Shown here: positions 1 through 36,828 of the stretch, piece by piece
Position numbering within the stretch: position 1 is the stretch's first letter
Layout: each line of letters begins with the position of its first letter
Origin: Podarcis raffonei
Lineage: Eukaryota; Chordata; Lepidosauria; Squamata; Lacertidae
Reading direction: 5' to 3'
DNA length: 64,000 bases
Assembly (NCBI RefSeq): GCF_027172205.1
Contig: NC_070611.1
Location: 59,701,979-59,765,978 of the forward strand
The notes under the pieces: model-generated
What the model was told of the DNA's origin: nothing
Seen by the model: the letters and a program-made list of their open reading frames with translations, nothing else
The model's database searches: none
Position numbers and translations under genes: made by a program

Positions 1-1082
1 TGCAACTGACTTCACTGACATTGAACAGGGGCTTCCATGTGTCATGGTGCTGAATTCTCCTTTGGATATAAATGCAAGTTATAGTTCAGATTTTATGCAT
101 CCTGGCATCTACTAATGCTTTGTTCTTCCATAATAGTTCAGTGCACACTACAGCCTGACTATTTAGCAATAAAAGCAGAGCAGTTATTGCGCTTTCTCCA
201 GGTTCCCCCGTTAGAAAAGTTAAGTATATCATAGGAGTCCACTGCAGGGAAGTAAAAAAATCCAGAGATCACTGGTGCCTAAAAATTGGGACTAGTGACT
301 GGAACTTGAATTACTGTTAGTAATAGGAAGTTAGTTTTTTAGTCTGGCTCCTGATTTTACACATACAAAAATCGTATCTTGCTCAATGTTTGAGTACTTT
401 TTTCTACTGCTCACCTTTTTCCTGCACTACTGCATTTTGTCTAAGTAGAATGAGATATTTTCCCCATGGTTAGGAAGGACAGCAAGAAAGAAGTTTTCTA
501 ACTAGAGACACAAAACAACAGGCTTGGTTGCTAGAGAATATATTTCTTAGTGATCTGAGAATTTCTAACAATACTTTTGGTTTTTAATTTGAAGTGGTTG
601 AGCTTTGACAATTTTTTGCCAATCTCCATCATTCCTGAAATGTTTTCTGGGTCATTTGGTGGGTGGGATGGGAGGGACTGTATTATTGTAATTAAGATTG
701 TAAAGAATGTAATTTGCCTATTTGGGGGCAAAAGGAGAAGAGAGAACGTTCCTCTGGATGAAGTCTGATGTTTGACTTGCAAGCTGGATCCTGGTCTCTG
801 TCAAACAGCTGAAATATCTTCTGGTCAACAGGACTACGAGCTGTGGCTGCAAGTGTCCTCTCACCATCAAGCTGTGAAAATATATTATTGACAAACTCTG
901 GGAGGAATCTGACATGGTTTGGACTGCACATGGCAGTGTCTGGCTGGATAAATTAATTTCTCAACTAGTTTTGAAAGGGAGCCGGCATGAGTCTTCCACG
1001 CCATAGCAGACTGAACTTATTAGTGTGGCAGGAAGCTACTGTCAAGAGGGCCCGTTAATTGGAGAGGTAACACCTGATATAA

Positions 1083-1115
1083 GACTGACTGACTGACTGA
1101 CTGACTGACTGACTG
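1083..1115. repeat. (GACT)n microsatellite
   Basis: About eight perfect tandem copies of GACT. Confidence 0.95.
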
Positions 1116-1564
1116 TGAATTCCTCCTCGTGTGCTCTTCTATTTTCCCCAACTGGGACTCAGGTACCTCACTTGGCTGCCTTTTCCACTGCTCCTGAAAA
1201 AATCCTGATCACTTTCCTTGCCCATGGAGCACAGCATCAGGGATCCTTTCCTCTACTCTTTTGCTGCTGCAAAGAGCTGGGTTTGAACTCTCCTGGTCAA
1301 TACTGGAAAGGGGAATGCTATTTATTTTTATATTGTGTATATTTCGTCTTGGTCTACCGATTCCCTGAGAGCGACAGTTACCTCAATAGTTAGTTTAATT
1401 TTCTGTGTTTGGGTAATTTTTTTAAGGATCCTTTTTTAAAAAAATAAGCTTGATCCTTGGAGATCTGTAGATTTTATTTCCATAAGAATTTGTTATTTTG
1501 TATAAAGTATGTTCTTAAAATAGTAGCTGGTCTTGGTCTGTGTGTATTTCTTCACCTCTAATTG

Positions 1565-1740
1565 CTCATGGAAGCTGCGTCATACTGAGTTAGACCATTC
1601 ATCCACATATCCCAATGCTGCTGATATGACTGGCAACAGCTGTCCAAGGTCTCAGACAGGGATTTTTACTTCACCTGCTCCCTAATATTCTTTTACATAC
1701 AAAGCTGTAATCTCTACCACTGAGCTATAGGTCTTTCATC
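1565..1740 (-). mobile_element. tRNA-Ala-derived SINE, minus strand
   Basis: On the minus strand the right end reads as a tRNA A-box region (CTATAGCTCAGTGGTAGAG) followed by a degraded B-box region. The left end carries the tail seen in other squamate copies (CATACTGAGTTAGACCATT). Divergence looks high, so it is an old copy. Confidence 0.6.
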
Positions 1741-3984
1741 CTGAATGATTCATATTTGATCAGTGGTGGTAGTTGAGTGATAAAGTCCTGTTGAAACACA
1801 GATAGATTACCACTCTCTGTTCTGTGATATTTAGAAGGTCTAGTGATAATAATTATGGAATGGAGTAGAACTACACTTCTGGTGTCTTGTGTAGGATCCT
1901 TAATTCAGCACAAGAATTTAAGTTAGAAAAAAAAATCACTATATTGCCACCTGAAGCAAATTTCCTGTACAAATGCTATTGAAAAAGACTGATGAGTCAT
2001 TAAGCTGGAAGAGACCAAAATGCCAACTCCATGAGTTGCCACTTATCAGTCATGTTGCAGATGGATCCACATAATCTGTATCATAGTTTGCCGCATCCAG
2101 AAAGGAACTATGAACAAGGAATGTGCAAAACAAATAGCTCCAGGTGACTAAAGCAACTGGGCCAAGCAACTGAGCCACACGGGGGAATTCAGAACAATAA
2201 AATCTAGGATGAGTGTGTATATGTTCTTTTGTCAGATTTGGTGTCCTTCAAGCAAGCGCTGCATCAAGATCTATGCTTCAGCACATAGGATCTCACATTT
2301 CAGCTGTGATGCAATGCACACGTCACTAGTCTCAACTCCCCCCTCCGCCATGAAATAAATAATGACAGCTTTAAGGTTTTTAGCTTACTTCTAGTTTGCA
2401 GGGGTAAGAGAAAGCAAAATGGGTTTTTCAATAAAAAATAGGCATGGCTGAGGTCAATAATGTCATTTAATGTACGAATCAGTAAGCATAATGCATACTG
2501 AAAGTATGCAATGGATATATAAAAGCCGTTGAAAATGAGTAGAGCACACTTTTCTCACCACTGAAAAAAGCATAACTAACATCCTTCTGTCTAAAATTAT
2601 GGGGGGGGGGCAGAGACTTCAAGGTCAGGGGAGTCCTAGCACCATTCTTTAAGAATACATGAACCAATGTAGAGGGTGGCAGAAGCTTGTAATGTAATTT
2701 CTGGTTTTGCACATAGTTGCCTGCAGAAGTGCCACCTTTCCTGTTGGGTGGAGTAACATCTACTCCCCCTTCACCAGCCCAGCCAGCAACCACATGTTCT
2801 CTGCCAACGTTTTGTTTTCCATAACAAGTTATGGGTGCTTACGGATTGTAAAAAGTTCACAACTCTTTTTGTCAGTGCACCAGTACTTCTGTGCCTGGAG
2901 TGCTGGAAGATCAGATCAATCGCTTTTATTTAGTTGATGTCAGGCTTCAAGGCATGGGAAACAAGCAGGGTCATTTTCCAGAAGTGAGATTTTGCAACTG
3001 AAGCCTTTCCAAATGACCCGCTGTGTCTCCAGTGCAGCAGTCCCACTTGAAGATATTAATACAGGCTCCTTTTTGGAATTTCTCCATATGTGGGCAGTAA
3101 GAGCTTCCAGAGATTTCATAGACATCCTCACTCAGACTTTGCTGTTCCAATTGCTCCCTGCCTGGAAATTGATCTCGTGACAACATCTGGCCTTTCCCTG
3201 TATCTGTGCATTCAATAAAGAACGCCTTTAAAGTTTTTTATACAAAATCTGCTTTCCAGGTTGTGTGATACCAGAAGGTTTTGTCATGTGCTTAAATCAG
3301 GCACTGGTAGCCTAAAATGAGCTGTCATCTCTGCCCCTCCTCTACAAAGGGGTTACTCTTTCAGACCTGTTAAAGGAGTGATTAAGGCAGCTGCATGCTT
3401 TCAGGCCACACCAACAAGCATCACTCATCTCTGATTCAGCATCATCAGCCCCTGAACAGACCTCAGACCAATCATTGGTGAGAAGGTGTATGTGTACTTG
3501 AGAGACTAGGAACTTTGGTGGATTCACAAGTGGAAGCCTGGGGATTCCCTTGCCCTATGCACTTGAAATCTTAACAATTTGTGGAGAAAATAATAGTTGT
3601 TCATTGACCTAAATTAAATATCAGGGTTTAGCTTTCCGTGCCTAATGCTAAAACTGAGATGGGAACATTTCACATGTTGCCTGAAACTGAAACATATTAA
3701 TTCCTCCTTCAATATCCATGGGGGTGTACCAGTGGGATTAAGCACTGACAACACAATTTACAAGGTCAGAAAAGGCAAAATATCAGGAAGGAAGTTTTTG
3801 CTTGGAGCATTTCAAACTTCACACTCACTCCTTTGCAGGATCACATTAAGAGAACTTAGCTGAGCTGTACCTGCATTGCTCAAGGCCTAGTCACATATTT
3901 CCCATATATAATAAAAAGTAATTCAGTGACAGCAGAGAAGAGTCTTGGTTTTACACACTCTTTTCCTACCAACCTAACCATAGC

Positions 3985-4055
3985 ATACTGCTGCATTGCC
4001 AGGGCTTGGACTAGTTGACCCCCAGTCTACCTTCCAACTCTACAATTACATGGTA
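3985..4055 (+). mobile_element. Truncated CR1-type SINE tail
   Basis: TGCATTGCCAGGGCTTGGAC followed by CCTTCCAACTCTACAATTAC is the same 3' tail that follows the tRNA-Ile head at 6767 and the tRNA-Lys head at 42855. No tRNA head is left here. Confidence 0.6.
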
Positions 4056-5472
4056 AAGAATGTAACGTACAAGCTAGGCTGTTCTACAATTACAGCCTCT
4101 TTGACCCTGCAATTTCCGGCCCACTATTGAAAGCAAGGGGTGGCACTGGGGACAGAGCACTGTGCAGATAGACATAAGTGGAACATTCCTATTTGACCAT
4201 TTGGTAAAGGGAGGGATCTGCACAGACCAACAGGCCCCACCCCCACCCCCAGTCTACAGACTGCTGGAGAGCCTCATAGCCATGGCCGCTGCCTGTCCTC
4301 TACATATTTCAGTTGCCACGGTTACTACTGAGGCAGGGAACAGATGATGTTGCCTAAAGGTCATTTATGCCTGAAGGGCCCCTAGTTTGCTGATATCTAA
4401 GAAGTTTGGCAACAACAGACATTAATGGATTCCAGAAATAATCTGGAGTCTTGCAAGGCTGATGGCTAACAGAATGTACTGGAACATGACTGAACATAAA
4501 GCACCAGCTTGCTGAGGTAGGTATTGCTTTCTTTTTCTTTTTCTTTTTTTTTGTTTTGTTTGTTTCTCTACCAGTGCAGAAGGAAGAACAAAACTTAGTA
4601 CAGCAGAAGGCAACATATTAGTGTCCATTTTGCCCCAGGTAAAATCATTGAGGAAATTAATGCATATCTTGTTTCTCTACACACCAATGGCCCTCGAGCA
4701 AATGTCTCAGAGACATAAACTGCACAAGAAACACATTTCCCTGTGGTAACATCAGGATTGATGGCCTAGAGTTTCCTGAAGGAATGAACTGAAGTGAAAT
4801 GTGTCTGAAAAGTGTGTTTCAGAAGTGGGGGTGGGGTGTCAACGAAAGAAAAGGGAGCAAATCTCCTGTTACAAATCTCCTGTGTTTGCCTAGGAATTTG
4901 ACTGAAATGTCCTGGATTTTAAGGGACATGATGCTTGCTTTAATTATTATTTTCCACTTAAATCTCAATGTGGCATGTTGACATTCAACACTAGAGACTC
5001 ACATATTGCAAAAAAATTACACAGGGGAAAAAACGAAAACAAAATTTCTACACAACAGGTGTGGAGGGGGATTTAACCAGTATTTGGGTTTGTAGGAAAT
5101 CCCCTATTGGCAGCAGTAGGGAATTTCCTCCCAGTGTAGATAGTGGTTCAAAGTATTTAATTTCTGGCCTAGTTTGGCCCTGAATCTATGTAAAAGCAGA
5201 AAGGAAGTAGTTAAAATATCTTATATATACCCTTAAGTATTAATAGGACATCTAAACCACAAAGAATTCTGTGACTAAATGTTTTACCACACGAGCTTTC
5301 ATGACAGTAGATTTGCTAGTATTTAGTCTGTAAAAACAAACATGGTTATCCTTATAGAACTTGTGTATATTTTTTGGTTGTTAAGAATACACCCTTGGAT
5401 AAGTGGGATCCCTGAAGCTCAATGCATTTTGGCCTAGCTATTCCACACAAAGAAAAACTTGCTGCAGGAATC

Positions 5473-5860
5473 TGGGCCGGCTGAAGACATTTTGGCACCT
5501 GAGGCGAACCACAAAATGGCACCACCACTCTTGGTTGGGGAAGAAGGGGTGAATGAGGATCTATATTGAGAACAAGGGGTGGGTGGGAATCAAATTAACC
5601 TTGCCTGATGGTTTAAGTAGGAATCAGACACCATGGGGCAGGGGGGTGGGGTGCAGAGCCCAGTAGACCCCAGAGGGCAGCTGCTGCCATTTCTTCCCTA
5701 GGGGTGTGAGGAGACCAGCAGTGCCTCCTCTTTCCGAAGAGGCCATTGTGGAGGTGGCATGGGGGGCTGCCAGGAAGGCAGCTGATCCGGCCTCCAAGGA
5801 GTGCGCTGCAGCCATCGCTGCCACCACAGCAGCGGGCAATGCTGTCCCTGGCAGGAATTA
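5473..5860. mobile_element. hAT-like non-autonomous DNA transposon fragment
   Basis: It starts GGGCCGGCTGAAGACATTTT, then GGCACCTGAGGCGAACC, a head sequence common to dispersed hAT-like elements in reptiles. The right boundary is uncertain. Open frames on both strands here are shadows of its GC-rich body. Confidence 0.45.
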
Positions 5861-6766
5861 AACTTTTTGCACGTTGTTTCAGTAATCCTCCTGAAGCATA
5901 GGACACAGGGTTGTCATTCTTACAATGAAAATAGAGAACAGAGCTTTGGGAAACACTATCTTGTCCTATGGCCGTGTAGTGAGTTCATAGTTGAGGTTAC
6001 ACTTTAATTGACTGATGTCAGGGGTCAGCAGCAACACTGCTTTGCCATTATACCTCACTTCCCCAGTTAACAGCAAAGAAAGTGTTGCTGTTAACAACCA
6101 GCAAAATTACATGGGCACTTGTGGAAACAGCACTTGCCTAAGCAGGCTGAAATGCAAACAGTGTTTGTCTAAAAACCGGTTTTAAGGTTAAAATCACATT
6201 TTAAAGGTGTGCTTGTTCTCCTGGGTAGGGCTTGGGGCACTTCCTTTGCCAGGCCCAAAAAAGGAGAGGCTTGATGAGTAACTGGCATAGAGATGTGTGT
6301 GTTTTTTCGTCTCCCATTTACAGTGTATTTACACAAAATCACTGGGAATTTGTGAACCACCCCTTAAACATTGGATAGGGTTTGCTTGTTGGAGGAATCC
6401 AGATGTGAGTCAGAGGCTAAAAACTGAGAGAAGGAAGGAAGGGAGGGAACCGGCTGCTTGCAAATAAGGAAGGTAAGCTAGCTTCCCATCTTTCCTGACT
6501 TCTGAATTTGCATGTGTTTCACTCACAGGGATATATTCTAAAACTTCATATTTCAGAGACAGTCTACAATGCATGCTTTTCTTTATGAAGTCCTAACTCT
6601 GAGGAGGAACTTCTTTCAGATTCCTAATAGTTATAGATGAAGGACAGAAATTATTTTGTTCTGTTTAGCTATTTCTTACAAAGATGTTCTTATACTGTCA
6701 GGGACCTACATGCCTCACACACAGTAATTTAGAGACAAAGGTTCAAATGTGTAGTGTTGTTTGTGA

Positions 6767-6918
6767 GCTTCCTGATAGCTTAGTTGGTTAGAGCACAGTG
6801 CTGATAACACCAAGGTTGCAGGTTCAAATGGGACAGCTACATATTCCTGCATTGCAGGGGATTGGATACTAGATGATGCTTAGGGTCGCTATCAACTTTA
6901 CAATTCTATGATTCTAAG
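6767..6918 (+). mobile_element. tRNA-Ile-derived SINE with CR1-type tail
   Basis: The head copies tRNA-Ile(GAT): A box TAGCTTAGTTGG at 6776-6787, anticodon GAT at 6803-6805 and B box GGTTCAAAT at 6821-6829. It is fused to a tail ending ACAATTCTATGATTCTAAG, the octamer-type 3' end of CR1 LINEs. The acceptor stem no longer pairs, so it is not a functional tRNA gene. Bird TguSINE1 has the same plan (family knowledge). Confidence 0.75.
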
Positions 6919-7050
6919 ATTATCCTATGCCACACCTTCCATTGTTCCTGTGGTTACAACTGTTCCTTTCATTAAATGCACATCAGAGCAGCAAGAAGGG
7001 AAGGTCTATATGTTTCTTCTTTTTCTTTTCTTTTAAAAATGATATTCTAC

Positions 7051-7302
7051 CCTGCTCCTGCCAACCTAGCAGTTCGAAAACACAAACTGCAAGTAGATAA
7101 ATAGATATCGCTCCAGCGGGAAGGTAAACAGTGTTTCCATGTGCTGCTCTGGTTCGCCAGAGGTGGCTTAGCCATACTGGCCACATGACCTGGAAGCTGT
7201 ACGCCGGCTCCCTTGGCCAGTAAAGTGAGATGAGCACCGCAACCCCAGAGTCGTCTGTGACTGGACCTAACGGTCAGGGGTCCCTTTACCTTTACCTTTA
7301 CC
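7051..7302 (+). mobile_element. Squamate SINE with (TTTACC)n tail, 5'-truncated
   Basis: It matches the body of the full copy at 48164-48521, starting at CCTGCTCCTGCCAACCTAGC, and ends in CCTTTACC repeats. The tRNA-like head is missing. Confidence 0.8.
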
Positions 7303-8702
7303 CTAGCTAGCTTATATGAGAGTTGTTAGCCCCTGTTCTAGAGTGGAATGCTGGAATGACACTATCTGTGCAAACTGCTACCACATTTCAGATGCTGCTT
7401 TTGGCACTTGTGGTATAACTCATGCAAATATGCCCCAGGGTTAGGTCTGAAGGCACATGAGGTCACTACCTTGCTGAGAGTAAGTAAGCGGATGGGTGTC
7501 AGCCTGAAAACCAAATGTGCACCACCTTGGAAGAAATACAGTATGGGATAAATGTGAGAAAATAAATTTAGTGCATGCATGTGAATGATGACTAACAGCA
7601 AAAGTCACTAGTAGTATTTTGGTAATAAGCTGAACCAGAAAGATATTTTGTAGCAACAATATTATTAAATAATTCTAGCTGGTTGTCTATGACTAATTGT
7701 TTATATGTGACTCATTGGCCTTGAAAAATTGTTGCTTGACTTCTTTTGGCATGGCTGGGCAAGTAAGTTATATAACACACAAACAGCATAATGATGACCA
7801 TGAATGCACACAGTCTTTTGTTCAATGATAGCCGCTAAGGCAACATCAAGACACTCCCAACCCCTTCAAAAGCATGGAAATTGTTTGAACATGTCATGCC
7901 TTTCATGCTTCCCTGTTGTTGTCATCCTCCAGGATTTCAGAAGTCTTTTGCTGCCGCCTTCAGGTGAAGTAAAGCCAACAAGATTATCCTACTCTCATCT
8001 CACTGCCAGAAAAAGACCCAGATTCAGCAGTTAGTCTTCTAAATTTCACAGAGATGCAACATTGATCTCTTTATTGCTGATCTCAAAGAATGAGATACTT
8101 AACAAATAATCTGCAGTAGTTCCTATTTGTCCATCCAAGCCAACTCCCCACTCACAGCACACTTCTGGGCAATCTTTCATGGAACTCCAGAACCTCACTT
8201 TTTGGTACCTTCAGTACCCACTAATTTCCCACTTCAGAGATTAATAGAATTATGTCACAGTTCTATGCATATCCTAGTGATTTTAGTCATCATTTCCACA
8301 CCAAATTCTGTGATCAGTATTATAGACTTCAGGGGGCAATGTCTGGTTAATGTTCTCTAACCCTTGTCTCATCCCCCTTGGTGAGGCATGTGCCCACATC
8401 CCCTTCTCTCCTCCTCTGGAGATTCTTTGGCCTCTCTGGGTCCAGAATGGTAGGCGTTTCCTTGGCACTTCTTTTACAAAATAGTGGCTTAAAAGTGCCC
8501 AGGTTGGGTTGCATTTGAGACAAAAAACCCTCTTTTGTGTTTGGTGGCCTCTGGGAAGCTATTCATCTGACTTCACTATTCTCCAGGAGCTGATTAAGTG
8601 ATAAACTGCCTCTATGTTTTAGAACTGACACTGTCATTTGTTACCTGTAATATACCCCTGGTAAGCAGCATGTCAAAACACTAATGGTGTTCTCTTCCCC
8701 AG

Positions 8703-8809
8703 CAGAACAAAGACAAAGAGGAATGCGCCTCGATATTTGAAAGAATTTTCCTGTGTCAGCAGCATAAGCAGCTGCTGCTGTCACCAAGAAACAACATCCC
8801 CAAGGAACA

Positions 8810-8832
<23 letters not shown>
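8703..8832 (+). CDS. SLC25A18: SLC25A18 exon with start codon (5' UTR plus coding 8810-8832)
   Basis: Acceptor AG at 8701-8702 (or 8705) follows a pyrimidine run. The coding part MRDKKKI plus two bases (AG) starts at ATG 8810, and donor GTCAGC follows at 8833. The split codon AG|C makes Ser8 with the first base of the next exon and leads into LPAKLINGG. Upstream non-coding exons were not identified. Confidence 0.82.
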
Positions 8833-20298
<11,466 letters not shown>

Positions 20299-22225
20299 TA
20301 CCCATTCTAAAACACACTGGATCATGAATTAAGATTGCAAGAGTTCTGTGACACTAGCTACTTGAAGAGAAATGGAAGCACCCTGTAAATACTTGAATGG
20401 CTGTGAACAACTACCCAGTCTATCACTATCCAGGAAGACGGCCTAAAAAACACCACTTCCAGGTTTGCCGTTGCTTCATTTTCTAAAACAATCCTCTGCA
20501 CTGGGCAGATTTCTGGGACCTAAAAGTTAACATGCCAAAGGTTGTGCTATGAAAAGGAATGGATTGCAAGTGTCATTTCTTACTTGCACCAAACGTTGGC
20601 TAACACTTTTCAAGCTGATCTAACAGTAGGACTATCACACACCACTGCAGACCAGGAGTGGTGCTCTTTCTCCAGTATGTATGGCCAGAGATTGAATCTG
20701 GATCCATCTACTTACAAAGCTTACACTTTACTAGGGATCTATGGGGTCCTTCGCAGCGCTGCCTGATGCTTGTTCTTCTCCATTACAAGTGCATTTATAA
20801 ATATCACGACTTCATATTTTTATGTCATTTCTTCAATGCTTTGAAGTTGGATCAAGGATAGCAGTTTAGTGGAGATTAATTTCACCCTTGCTGCCCTGAT
20901 CTCATGCTGGAAATATTTTCCTGTACATTTTATTTGGTGATCCTGCACTGCTGTATACATTTCACTACAGAACCCTTTCTGATCTTTCATTTTAGAAGCA
21001 GTCTCATCATTGCCACCCTCTTCTCTTCCAGTGCATGTATTTGTACACATAAATGAATGGCCGTTCTTAATTGTGTATTATGTTTCTAATGTGACCATCT
21101 GAGCTCAGCAGGTTTCTATTAAGTCACTTGTGCATCTGTAATGGATAGTGTTAGTTACAGCATCTGATGACAGTCTGCCAACTGCTGTTCAGCTTGAGGT
21201 GGGTGGGGGAGATACGAACTTTCCCATTTGCTGTTTGTGCATATAACCCAGAGCTGTGTTTAGACAACACAGATACATACACAAAGGAAATATTTGTGTT
21301 TGCCTAACCCTAAAGCATGCTGCACCTTAGTGACTGTTCAGCAATGCAAATGGATGGTCAGGAACCATCTTCCTCACCTACTTTAAATGGAAGACAGAAA
21401 GCAAATGAAGTTTCCAGGCCTCTGTCTCTGGCCCATATGACTTTTCCTAGACCACACCTCTCACTGGTCATGGTCTGTGCCCTCCCAAGTTCTCTTGCTG
21501 CCTGCAAATTGTCTTTGAGCTTTGATAACGCTGCTTGCCTGGACTGCATGTGGAAATGTCTTTTTGATGGCTGAGATGCAGTCTACTGTGCAAAGGTGAG
21601 AACTGCATCCATTGCTCTGCCTACTGTTGCCTCTAGCCTCACCCAGTTCTGCCATGTGATTCTCAGGTGACTACCAAAGGAATGCAGCTCTTGGGCTGAC
21701 AAAAGCTTCCCGCCCCCTTGTTTACTCATAACCACAAGGTCCAGAGGCAGTATATTTCTGAATACCAATGGCTAGAAACCACAGGAGAGACTGCTTTTGT
21801 GCTCAGGTCCTGCTTGCATTTCCCCACAAGCATTTGGCCACTGTGTGAACAGGGTGCTGAATTAGGTAGGTCTGATCAGACAGGGTCTTTTATGTTCTTT
21901 AGCACTACTACTATAGTTAATAGCAACCACCATGTCTCTCTTCCACTCAGTTCTTGATAATATGAGACTTCATTTTTTGGTTAGAATGTGTAGCTTTCAC
22001 CACTGCACAGAAAACCCTAAAAGTGGCAATAGCAAAAAGGGGCCAAGGATTACCCTAGTTGGTGTGTGCAATGGTGCTTTGATTGGCCAGCAAGACCAAG
22101 TTTCTACCCCCTTTCCATGGAGAAACTAGCAGAAAAGTAGTACCCATCCAACCTCAAACAAAAGAATCTTACTGTAAACCTGTTCCTTGATGCAAGGAGA
22201 AATAAAATTTTAGATAAAGTAGTTT
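20299..22225 (+). other. SLC25A18: SLC25A18 3' UTR (inferred)
   Basis: Non-coding sequence runs from the stop codon to a canonical AATAAA at 22201-22206. I found no recognisable coding exon or clear transposable element in it. The end point is inferred from the poly(A) hexamer only. Confidence 0.5.
22201..22206 (+). terminator. SLC25A18: Candidate poly(A) signal of SLC25A18
   Basis: It is the first AATAAA on the plus strand that I found downstream of the SLC25A18 stop, followed by a T-rich stretch about 20 bp later. It gives a 3' UTR of about 1.9 kb. Confidence 0.5.
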
Positions 22226-22769
22226 TGCTTCATTAGACTGATATAGCTTTAAAAAAATGTAGAATTTATGGTTTGTTATGCTTGGAACCCCTAAAAAAAG
22301 CCAGTTGTAATTACCAACCCTCATGCTACTACCTGCTGACACTCCTGTTCTGCCTTACCTTCTACAACATGACCACATAACTTTTTGCAACCTACCCAGG
22401 GAACTCTGTTAAAGGATAGTATTAAAAAATGTTATATGTTAATCTTGGCAGGGTGGTAAAATGGCTGCTTCTGACCTTAAAAAGCAGCTTGTCTCTTAAT
22501 AAATCAGATTGCTTACAGTTTGCATAGTTTATTTCCCCAATACCAATCTTGAAGCTTCCAACTTTATAGTGAACTAAATTTGAGTCTAAAACTCCCTTCT
22601 GATAAATGGTACCATTGATTCTCAGTTCTTTTTTTTTACACTCCCTAACTGAAACTACTTGGAGGGAAGGTGTTGCTGTAAAGCTCAGTAACATGGTTGC
22701 TTGATAACCCCATACATACTTATTCCTTTGGGAGCAGAAGCAAAGGAAAAACAACGTTTCACACACCTT
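22226..22769. other. Short convergent intergenic gap
   Basis: About 540 bp lie between the candidate poly(A) signals of SLC25A18 (+) and ATP6V1E1 (-). I recognise no gene or repeat here. The open frame at 22422-22766 has no family resemblance. Confidence 0.4.
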
Positions 22770-22775
22770 TTTATT
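22770..22775 (-). terminator. ATP6V1E1: Candidate distal poly(A) signal of ATP6V1E1
   Basis: TTTATT on the plus strand reads AATAAA on the minus strand, with a GTGTGTG tract just downstream. It implies a 3' UTR of about 530 nt, similar to the mammalian gene as I recall it. A nearer AATAAA (23232-23237, minus) is an alternative. Confidence 0.4.
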
Positions 22776-22822
22776 TTAATGATGTATACGCTGTGCATGT
22801 GTACAAGTCAAGTGTGTGTATA

Positions 22823-22839
22823 CATATATATATATATAA
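22823..22839. repeat. (AT)n microsatellite
   Basis: A short AT run in the distal 3' flank of ATP6V1E1. Confidence 0.85.
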
Positions 22840-23231
22840 TTTCTGAAACCACATATACAGAACAAGAATCTGGGGTTGAACAAATTAGCATAAGTTACAG
22901 TGGCCCTCAAAAGAAACATATGCCCCCTATTTAACATAATATCAGACAGCTTTTAAATAAGGAAACCATGGATAAACAACACAGGTTGGCGACATGCTTT
23001 GAGGGAAGTAGTCAAAGCAGAGATCGACCCCCAAGGAATCTGTCTCAAGGGACCTATACGTCTCAATTTCTGTTTTACATACCACTGTTCTGTGGACAGA
23101 GGTCTTCCAGCCTCTCTTCAAGTCAGGCTAAGCATAGCAGGTATGCAAAAAAAGAAGTATAACTTAACCAAAGAACATACACAGGGCAACACAATATAGC
23201 ACTGAGTATTACATTTTAAGAGGGGTGTTGT

Positions 23232-23237
23232 TTTATT
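23232..23237 (-). terminator. ATP6V1E1: Candidate proximal poly(A) signal of ATP6V1E1
   Basis: TTTATT on the plus strand gives AATAAA about 65 nt downstream of the stop on the minus strand. Use of this site would give a very short 3' UTR. Confidence 0.3.
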
Positions 23238-23301
23238 AGGGATGCTCCAGCATTCCCTTCACTATGGCAGTGGAATAATTTCCACTGTTACTTGAAGAAA
23301 T

Positions 23302-36828
<13,527 letters not shown>

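Larger units (their letters stand above)
1..5472. other. Upstream non-coding region
   Basis: No coding exon is recognisable. Human synteny places CECR2 immediately upstream on the same strand, so part of this could be its 3' UTR. Plus-strand AATAAA hexamers occur near 2193 and 3213, but nothing confirms transcription. Repeats at 1083-1115, 1565-1740 and 3985-4055 are listed separately. Confidence 0.4.

Noticed and set aside
3208-3225. Definite CECR2 3' end at the AATAAAG near 3213
   Set aside because: It is a plausible poly(A) signal, but no CECR2 coding sequence is visible in the window, so the link is only synteny-based.
6767-6838. tRNA-Ile gene
   Set aside because: Boxes A and B are present but the acceptor stem does not pair and a CR1-type tail follows; it is a SINE head. 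The same reasoning rejects a tRNA-Lys gene at 42780-42855.
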